From an uncultured Lachnospiraceae bacterium (GTDB lineage Bacteria > Bacillota > Clostridia > Lachnospirales > Lachnospiraceae): 29,898 nucleotides of DNA. The stretch spans positions 13,252 to 43,149 of the forward strand of contig CAJTRU010000027.1 of assembly GCA_910579085.1 (NCBI GenBank), in the 5' to 3' direction. Below are positions 1-4,379 of the stretch, one piece after another (position 1 is the first letter of the stretch; every line of letters starts with the position of its first letter). The translations under genes were made by a program, and so were the position numbers. The notes beneath the pieces are model-generated. The model ran no database searches. It saw only the letters and a list, made by a program, of their open reading frames with translations, and was not told the origin of the DNA.

Positions 1-45
1 TTGTATAGGTAATCAAGGATTTTTCAAGAATTGTATGTAAAAGTA

Positions 46-74
46 TTGAAATGAAATATTAGCTGTGGTATGAT
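46..74 (+). promoter_or_regulatory. Toxin promoter, copy 1
   Basis: TTGAAA at 46-51, a 17-nt spacer and TATGAT at 69-74, with TGG just before the -10 (extended -10). This is a strong sigma-A type promoter. Transcription should start near 81 and give a leader of about 60 nt. Confidence 0.85.
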
Positions 75-110
75 TACAGACAGAAGCAACCGTGTTACAG
101 GGTGGGTTGG

Positions 111-133
111 CCTCATTCGATAAAAGAATGGGG
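111..133 (+). promoter_or_regulatory. Leader hairpin that hides the toxin ribosome binding site, copy 1
   Basis: CCTCATTC (111-118) pairs with GAATGGGG (126-133) in 8 bp (one U-G) around the loop GATAAAA. The 3' arm contains most of the Shine-Dalgarno run GGGGGTGAT (130-138). The hairpin should therefore restrict toxin translation, as reported for the Fst-type 5' stem-loop. The pairing is visible in the sequence; its effect is inferred. Confidence 0.75.
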
Positions 134-142
134 GTGATGCCT

Positions 143-232
143 ATGAAAAATCATTTTGATTTTAAAGATTTAATGACCTTCGGGTTATTTCTTCTGGCAT
201 TGCTTACATTCGTTTTTACGTTTTGTAAGTAA
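143..232 (+). CDS. Small hydrophobic type I toxin (holin-like toxin family), copy 1
   Basis: A 29-residue peptide with a charged, polar N-terminus (MKNHFDFKDLMTF) followed by one membrane-spanning stretch, GLFLLALLTFVFTF, and the end CK. The LMTFGLFLLALLTF pattern fits the putative holin-like toxin family (TxpA/BsrG-like membrane toxins), which is recognised from memory. Such peptides insert in the membrane and depolarise or permeabilise it when overproduced. I chose ATG 143 because the strong SD GGGGGTGAT lies just upstream; in-frame ATG 137 overlaps that SD and is unlikely. The context of strong promoter, SD-masking hairpin, antisense RNA and shared terminator supports a toxin more than the short sequence does alone. 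Confidence 0.82.
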   Translation: MKNHFDFKDLMTFGLFLLALLTFVFTFCK

Positions 233-239
233 GCATACA

Positions 240-287
240 TAGCAAAACCACCCTGATACTTTGGCCAGTAGACGGGTGGTTTTGCTA
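240..287 (+). terminator. Bidirectional terminator shared by toxin mRNA and antitoxin RNA, copy 1
   Basis: TAGCAAAACCACCC (240-253) pairs perfectly with GGGTGGTTTTGCTA (274-287), 14 bp around a 20-nt loop. Read in either direction, the GC-rich part GGGTGG is followed by TTTT, so the hairpin can stop both convergent transcripts. The loop includes the palindrome TGGCCA. Confidence 0.88.
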
Positions 288-328
288 TCAACTATATGGC
301 CAACCCCTTGTGGGCAGTTGTTTTTTAT
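240..328 (-). ncRNA. Predicted antitoxin antisense RNA, copy 1 (ends approximate)
   Basis: A convergent promoter at 335-363 should start an RNA near 328 that runs left through the shared terminator, giving about 90 nt. It overlaps the toxin mRNA over the terminator hairpin, and its 5' part can form further short pairings with the toxin leader (for example CCCAC with GTGGG). This layout matches the Enterococcus par/Fst and Bacillus TxpA/RatA type I systems. The RNA itself is inferred from promoter and terminator. Confidence 0.65.
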
Positions 329-334
329 GGTAAT

Positions 335-363
335 AATATAACATATTTTGTATAGGTAATCAA
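335..363 (-). promoter_or_regulatory. Antitoxin RNA promoter, copy 1
   Basis: On the minus strand: TTGATT (358-363), a 17-nt spacer and TATATT (335-340), with TGT before the -10 (extended -10). The -35 lies in the first 16 nt of the next repeat unit, so neighbouring units share promoter DNA. Confidence 0.7.
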
Positions 364-392
364 GGATTTTTCAAGAATTGTATGTAAAAGTA

Positions 393-421
393 TTGAAATG
401 AAACATTAGCTATGGTATGAT
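393..421 (+). promoter_or_regulatory. Toxin promoter, copy 2
   Basis: TTGAAA (393-398), 17 nt, TATGAT (416-421) with TGG extension, the same as copy 1 apart from two spacer substitutions. Confidence 0.85.
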
Positions 422-457
422 TACAGATGGAAGCAACCGTGTTACAGGGTGGGTTGG

Positions 458-480
458 CCTCATTCGATAAAAGAATGGGG
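458..480 (+). promoter_or_regulatory. Leader hairpin that hides the toxin ribosome binding site, copy 2
   Basis: The same 8-bp stem as in copy 1, CCTCATTC (458-465) with GAATGGGG (473-480). No base differs from copy 1, so the structure has been kept. Confidence 0.75.
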
Positions 481-489
481 GTGATGCCT

Positions 490-579
490 ATGAAAAATCA
501 TTTTGATTTTAAAGATTTAATGACCTTCGGGTTATTTCTTCTGGCATTGCTTACATTCGTTTTTACGTTTTGTAAGTAG
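490..579 (+). CDS. Small hydrophobic type I toxin (holin-like toxin family), copy 2
   Basis: 29 residues, identical to the product at 143-232 in every codon except the stop (TAG here, TAA there). It has one transmembrane helix and the same SD and leader. The perfect identity beside a diverged terminator loop means a recent duplication, homogenisation between copies, or selection on the coding part. Confidence 0.82.
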   Translation: MKNHFDFKDLMTFGLFLLALLTFVFTFCK

Positions 580-589
580 CCATACATAA

Positions 590-631
590 CAAAACCACCC
601 TGATACTTTGGCGAGTGGATGGGTGGTTTTG
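590..631 (+). terminator. Bidirectional terminator, copy 2
   Basis: CAAAACCACCC (590-600) pairs with GGGTGGTTTTG (621-631), 11 bp, with a 20-nt loop at 601-620. Three loop positions differ from copy 1 (GGCGAG for GGCCAG, then two transitions), so the TGGCCA palindrome is lost. The stem base is 3 bp shorter. Confidence 0.85.
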
Positions 632-675
632 CTATCAATCATTACGGCCAACCCCTTGTGGGCGGTTGTTTTTAT
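590..675 (-). ncRNA. Predicted antitoxin antisense RNA, copy 2 (ends approximate)
   Basis: Expected from the minus-strand promoter at 682-710 and the shared terminator at 590-631, about 85 nt. Its terminator loop differs at three positions from the copy 1 RNA, which could alter loop-loop recognition of the two toxin mRNAs. Inferred. Confidence 0.6.
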
Positions 676-681
676 GATAAT

Positions 682-710
682 AATATAACATATTTTTTCT
701 AATTATTCAA
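682..710 (-). promoter_or_regulatory. Antitoxin RNA promoter, copy 2
   Basis: Minus strand: TTGAAT (705-710), 17 nt, TATATT (682-687) with TGT extension. Its -35 comes from unique DNA beyond the repeat and is still a good match, which suggests that the last unit of the array keeps a working antitoxin promoter. Confidence 0.65.
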
Positions 711-750
711 GAATTTTTAATCCAGTTATTTTGCCAGGTGCATAAATATT

Positions 751-802
751 TTGTAATATTATTTTGTATTATTATTCTGTAATATTATTATGAATTATTA
801 TC
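751..802. repeat. 13-nt AT-rich tandem repeat, four units
   Basis: Four consecutive 13-mers: TTGTAATATTATT, TTGTATTATTATT, CTGTAATATTATT, ATGAATTATTATC. They lie between the toxin-antitoxin array and the stop codon of the minus-strand gene ending at 823. No hairpin terminator was found for that gene here. Confidence 0.75.
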
Positions 803-822
803 TTAATATTGTTCTTTTTATA

Positions 823-1668
823 TTAATCAAATTTTATATTACCTATATCCGTTTCTATGGTTATATTGTATGTGTCTGATGAGCCTGGGGCTTTCTGGTA
901 AAAAGACCTTTTATGTTTTTCTCCATTAACCTTTATAGAACCAAGGTCAGTTGACATGTCAACTGTGTAATTGGATATATCAATTTTGTTATTGTATAGT
1001 TCAACATTTCCAACGTCATTGTAAATTTGCATATCTTTAAATTCACATGTTGTAATGTCTATATCGCCAGTATCTGTTTCAATATTAGTTATTCCAAGGT
1101 CTGATGAGCTAGTTTCAATATTTCCAACATCACTTTCTATTTCTGAGTATTCAAATATACAGGATTTTATTTCAATATTTCCAACGTCAGACTCTGTTTT
1201 GAAGTCCTTACATTCTGTATTGTTAATATTAATATTGCCAACATCTGTTGTAATATCTGTGCTTTCCAGGACAGTCCCAGAAGGGATTGTAATTGTCATG
1301 CTACATTTATAGTTAATATGGTTTCTTAACCATCCCCTTGCTGATTCCTGTTTAACATCCAGTGTATTGCCAGATACCTCGAATTTTGGTTCTCTGTTTT
1401 CCAGGCAGTCATATTCCAGGTGGAATGTTTGGCCTTCTGTAATGTTAATATTCATTACATCTGTATCAATTTTAATTCTGTTAAATGAATTTATATCTTC
1501 AGAGTATGTTACCTGGTTACGGGAACTGGAGCTGTCACCGCCAGTAATAAAATTGAAAAAGCCTCCCAGGCCAAATCCAATCCATCCTGATATATGGTAA
1601 ATAGAGCCCGCAATTATACAAAAAACAGTGACCAATGATAAAATTGTGAGATATACAGTCTTTTTCAT
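823..1668 (-). CDS. DUF4097-like (putative adhesin/toastrack) membrane-anchored protein
   Basis: 281 residues. An N-terminal hydrophobic segment (about 5-25) serves as signal or membrane anchor, followed by a Gly/Phe-rich linker (30-45) and an outside beta-rich domain. The domain repeats a D-x-G-x-I/V motif at residues 142, 161, 180, 199 and 218, exactly 19 residues apart, and again at 241 and 274. This is the pattern of a short beta-solenoid such as the DUF4097 family. The RBS is AAGGGAGG before ATG 1668. It is the last gene of a three-gene operon, 62 nt after the HAAS membrane protein. In such operons the protein is thought to act in envelope stress or antimicrobial-peptide response. The family call is firm by pattern; the role is inferred from context. 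Confidence 0.78.
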   Translation of the reverse strand: MKKTVYLTILSLVTVFCIIAGSIYHISGWIGFGLGGFFNFITGGDSSSSRNQVTYSEDINSFNRIKIDTDVMNINITEGQTFHLEYDCLENREPKFEVSGNTLDVKQESARGWLRNHINYKCSMTITIPSGTVLESTDITTDVGNININNTECKDFKTESDVGNIEIKSCIFEYSEIESDVGNIETSSSDLGITNIETDTGDIDITTCEFKDMQIYNDVGNVELYNNKIDISNYTVDMSTDLGSIKVNGEKHKRSFYQKAPGSSDTYNITIETDIGNIKFD

Positions 1669-1730
1669 AGTAACCCTCCCTTAATTATTAAAATTTAAAA
1701 TAATATATGTTTTCTATTAAGTGTATTTAA

Positions 1731-2711
1731 TTATTGTTTTTTAAATGTACTGTTTAGAACACCACTGATTATTCCTGCTATTGGCCATATAATCCATGTA
1801 TAATGCCAGTTAAATGTCAGGAAACTCCAAATAAGATACAGGCATGTGACAGTCTGCCAGTATACAGACATAATTGCCGCTGCTGATGGTGATATATATT
1901 TAGTTTCAGGATGCTGTGAAGAGGCATAGTTGCCACTTACAGTGGAGGCATCATTCAGCTTTAAGATGTTTGTGTATGAATTGTTTATGTTATATGATAA
2001 TACAATCATAAATACACCAATTGCAACAAATACAAACAGTAGTACACCTGCCATGTCATCTGTATCAAAGCCAAAGAAAGATATATCTAATTCATCAATT
2101 ATAGCAGCAGGCACAAAGCTTATTGCACAAAGTACGATACCAACGGTCATAAGCAGTGCATATGTTGGATTATAGCGTTCTTTCTGGTCGTTTACATAGT
2201 TAGTGGTTGCAAAATCAATAGTACAAAGTTCTTGTTTTAAAAAGTCCCAGCGGTGCATTGTTATGGAAGAATGTACAAATAAAACTACTGCTGTTGCTAC
2301 AAATGCCATAAGGAAAAGCAATCCTGCCAGGCTGGAAAAGTTTACCGCTTCGCCTAAGATTGCGCCTATAGGGCTGCTGATGCATAAAAATATACCTAAG
2401 GAAATTTTAAATGCATAATTTGAGTTTGCATGGAGGTATTGTTTGATTTCCTCCATAGTGACTTTACGTCTGGTAATGTCCTGTGTTCCAGATACTACAC
2501 TGCGTATGCCAAGGTCTTCAGAGATTTCGTCAAGGTTGCCAAATTCTGCTATTACTGTTCCTACGGCTTCATTGTCGCTTTTGCCATCTGCTACAAGTTC
2601 ATTATATTTATCTTCCATCATCTGCCATAATTCATTTTTGGCACGCAAAACTTCCGGGGTGTTTGGAAGATTGGCAAACATTGTTTCAAGATAACTCCTT
2701 ATTACTTCCAT
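1731..2711 (-). CDS. HAAS-domain (DUF1700-like) integral membrane protein
   Basis: 326 residues. Residues 1-75 form a helical domain of HAAS/DUF1700/permease-prefix type, with LPNTPEVLRAKNELWQMMEDKYNEL and an AEFGNLDEISEDLG end. Six hydrophobic helices follow, at about 100-121, 126-149, 183-206, 220-241, 277-299 and 303-321. The first 26 nt overlap the end of the padR-like gene, and the RBS AAGGAGG lies inside that gene, so translation is probably coupled. HAAS domains occur next to PadR regulators and are thought to pass membrane signals to them. No enzyme motif is visible in the membrane part. Confidence 0.8.
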   Translation of the reverse strand: MEVIRSYLETMFANLPNTPEVLRAKNELWQMMEDKYNELVADGKSDNEAVGTVIAEFGNLDEISEDLGIRSVVSGTQDITRRKVTMEEIKQYLHANSNYAFKISLGIFLCISSPIGAILGEAVNFSSLAGLLFLMAFVATAVVLFVHSSITMHRWDFLKQELCTIDFATTNYVNDQKERYNPTYALLMTVGIVLCAISFVPAAIIDELDISFFGFDTDDMAGVLLFVFVAIGVFMIVLSYNINNSYTNILKLNDASTVSGNYASSQHPETKYISPSAAAIMSVYWQTVTCLYLIWSFLTFNWHYTWIIWPIAGIISGVLNSTFKKQ

Positions 2712-3051
2712 AATTGTCCTCCTTTAAAATAAAATTTTCGATTACTTCTTTTGTTAAGTTCCATTCGGCACATTTGTCTTTATAATACTGGTGTCCTGCG
2801 TCCGTAATACGGTAGTAAGTCCTCCGTTTTCCGCTTCCCTCTTTATCAGAAGAAAAGGATTCAATATATCCATTCTTTTCCATCCGGGTAAAGGCTGAAT
2901 ATAAAGTTGTTTCCTTAATAATATATTTCTCTTCTGTTAAGGTTTTTATTTGTTTGGATATTTCATACCCATAAGATGGATGCTGGAGAAGAAGGAATAG
3001 TATTATAGTGTCATTGTAGCCACGGATTACATCGCTGCTTATACTATTCAT
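2686..3051 (-). CDS. PadR family transcriptional regulator
   Basis: 121 residues, the usual length for small PadR proteins. It has the winged-helix pattern: LFLLLQHPSYGYEISKQI, then ETTLYSAFTRMEKNGYIES as recognition region, and GSGKRRTYYRITDAG as the wing with the conserved Y-x-I-T-x-x-G signature. The C-terminal helix for dimerisation follows (residues 92-114). ATG 3051 follows AAAGGAGG at a good distance. It heads the operon with the HAAS protein and DUF4097-like gene and probably represses it. The leader between its promoter and start codon carries 15-nt tandem repeats that are good candidate operator sites. Confidence 0.9.
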   Translation of the reverse strand: MNSISSDVIRGYNDTIILFLLLQHPSYGYEISKQIKTLTEEKYIIKETTLYSAFTRMEKNGYIESFSSDKEGSGKRRTYYRITDAGHQYYKDKCAEWNLTKEVIENFILKEDNYGSNKELS

Positions 3052-3070
3052 TAATTAATCCTCCTTTCAT

Positions 3071-3130
3071 ACGGCTGTCGTAACAACGGCTGTCGTTGTT
3101 ACGGCTGTCATTGCTACGTCTATCGTACTA
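3071..3130 (-). repeat. Four 15-nt tandem repeats in the padR-like leader, candidate operator array
   Basis: Read on the plus strand the units are ACGGCTGTCGTAACA (3071-3085), ACGGCTGTCGTTGTT (3086-3100), ACGGCTGTCATTGCT (3101-3115) and ACGTCTATCGTACTA (3116-3130). Units 1 and 2 also form a perfect 10-bp inverted repeat, CGTAACAACG (3079-3088) and CGTTGTTACG (3094-3103), around GCTGT. The array lies between the predicted transcription start (about 3138) and the SD. Confidence 0.8.
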
Positions 3131-3144
3131 TGTTTGATGTAGTA

Positions 3145-3173
3145 AAAATAGCATATATTTTCAGGTGTGTCAA
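3145..3173 (-). promoter_or_regulatory. Promoter of the PadR-HAAS-DUF4097 operon
   Basis: Minus strand: perfect -35 TTGACA (3168-3173), 17-nt spacer and TATTTT (3145-3150) preceded by TGC. The start is expected near 3138, placing about 87 nt of leader, including the tandem repeats, before ATG 3051. Confidence 0.8.
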
Positions 3174-3220
3174 GTAGAAAAATAAAGATTTTTTTCTGGA
3201 GATTTTTTTCCAGGACTATA

Positions 3221-3249
3221 TTTAAAAACGGCTTTTTATATGATATATT
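3221..3249 (+). promoter_or_regulatory. Probable promoter of the HD-GYP/kinase operon
   Basis: TTTAAA (3221-3226), 17 nt, TATATT (3244-3249) with TGA before the -10. The weak -35 is offset by the extended -10. It diverges from the padR-like promoter. A 5-bp hairpin, ACCGC (3273-3277) with GCGGT (3283-3287), sits directly before the SD GGAGGA. No c-di-GMP riboswitch signature was seen. Confidence 0.55.
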
Positions 3250-3300
3250 ATAATTAGTTGTTATTTACTGGAACCGCTGCGTGCGGTATGGAGGATTTGT

Positions 3301-4377
3301 ATGGAGCATGTAATTTTAGTTGTTGATGATGATAAAAATAACCTTATGCTGGCGCAGAAAATATTTGGAAAGAATTACAGGATTGCTGCTGCTACGTCTG
3401 GAATGGCAGCGTTTAAATATCTGGAGAAGAAAATACCTGACCTTGTACTTCTGGATATAAATATGCCGGAAATGGACGGGTTTGAGGTTATGGAGCGTCT
3501 CCAGGGGGATGAAGTTTACAAGCAGATACCAGTTATTTTTCTGACGGCAGATGATGACAGTGATACAGAGACCCGGTGTTTCAGGGCTGGCGCACATGAT
3601 TTTGTAAGAAAGCCTTTTGTGGCTGATGTTGCGCTGAGCCGTATAAACAGGGTATTGGAACTTGAGGATTACCATAAAAGGCTGGAAGTAATGGTTGCGG
3701 AACAGGCGGAGGAAATAGAACGCAATTCGCAGAAAATAAGCAGTATGCAGGAACAGGTTATTATAGGCATGGCAAACCTGATTGAACTGCGTGATGACAG
3801 TACAGGAATGCATGTTAAGAATACTAAAAAGTATGTCGGGATGATTGCTGCAAAGATGCAGGAGGACGGGCTTTATACGGATATATTGTCAGACAGTTAC
3901 ATTAAAAATATGTGCAAGGCAGCACCATTACATGATATTGGTAAAATCAGGATTTCTGACCTTATCCTGCAGAAACCGGGAAGGCTTACAGAAGAAGAAT
4001 TTAACGAGATGAAAAAACATACTGTTTATGGAAGTGATATCATACATGAGATTATGGGCGGGCTTGAGGATGATAAATACATAAAAATAGCAGCAAATAT
4101 AGCACGTTACCATCATGAGCGCTGGGATGGGACAGGATACCCGGAAGGGCTTTCTGGTACAGATATACCTTTATGTGCAAGGATAATGGCATTTGCTGAT
4201 GTATTTGATGCACTTTATGCAGAACGCTGTTATAAGAAACCAGTAAGGCCTGTTTCAAAGGTTCTTGGGATAATACAGGAAGGAAGGGGGACACAGTTTG
4301 ACCCTGGTATTACAGATGTATTTCTAAGCCTTGAAGGAGAATTAAAGAAGGAAACAGGGGAAGAACAGGGGGAGTAA
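3301..4377 (+). CDS. Response regulator with HD-GYP c-di-GMP phosphodiesterase domain
   Basis: 358 residues. Residues 1-120 are a receiver: acidic pocket D9-D10, phosphoacceptor D52 in LVLLDINMPEMDG, T82 and K104. A coiled helix (122-150) links to an HD-GYP domain (155-350). Visible metal and catalytic residues are H171, H211-D212 in PLHDIGKI, H240, H271-H272 and the full HHERWDGTGYP motif (271-281), with D300. HD-GYP domains hydrolyse c-di-GMP, usually to pGpG or GMP, and all key residues look intact. SD GGAGGA precedes ATG 3301. It is the first gene of the operon, and only 2 nt separate it from the hybrid kinase, which is probably its phosphodonor through the Hpt domain. Likely effect: phosphorylation-controlled lowering of c-di-GMP. 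Confidence 0.93.
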   Translation: MEHVILVVDDDKNNLMLAQKIFGKNYRIAAATSGMAAFKYLEKKIPDLVLLDINMPEMDGFEVMERLQGDEVYKQIPVIFLTADDDSDTETRCFRAGAHDFVRKPFVADVALSRINRVLELEDYHKRLEVMVAEQAEEIERNSQKISSMQEQVIIGMANLIELRDDSTGMHVKNTKKYVGMIAAKMQEDGLYTDILSDSYIKNMCKAAPLHDIGKIRISDLILQKPGRLTEEEFNEMKKHTVYGSDIIHEIMGGLEDDKYIKIAANIARYHHERWDGTGYPEGLSGTDIPLCARIMAFADVFDALYAERCYKKPVRPVSKVLGIIQEGRGTQFDPGITDVFLSLEGELKKETGEEQGE

Positions 4378-4379
4378 GT

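Larger units (their letters stand above)
1..347 (+). repeat. Tandem 347-bp unit, copy 1 (type I toxin-antitoxin locus)
   Basis: The sequence from position 1 recurs from position 348 with a constant offset of 347 nt and only a few substitutions. The unit carries a toxin promoter, a leader hairpin, a 29-codon ORF, a bidirectional terminator and the -10 of an antisense promoter. The -35 of that antisense promoter falls in the first bases of the next unit. Position 1 lies inside the repeat, so its true left edge is unknown. Confidence 0.95.
348..696 (+). repeat. Tandem 347-bp unit, copy 2 (type I toxin-antitoxin locus)
   Basis: Second copy of the unit. The toxin codons are identical to copy 1. 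The differences are in the promoter spacer, just after the -10, in the stop codon (TAG for TAA), in the terminator loop and in the 3' flank, which is one T shorter. Similarity ends near 696, where unrelated AT-rich sequence begins. Confidence 0.95.

Noticed and set aside
3071..3130. CRISPR array from regularly spaced repeats
   Set aside because: The 15-nt units are directly adjacent without spacers, and no cas genes are present.
3181..3300. c-di-GMP riboswitch before the HD-GYP gene
   Set aside because: The region is short and AT-rich and lacks the conserved GEMM core; only a small 5-bp hairpin is seen.
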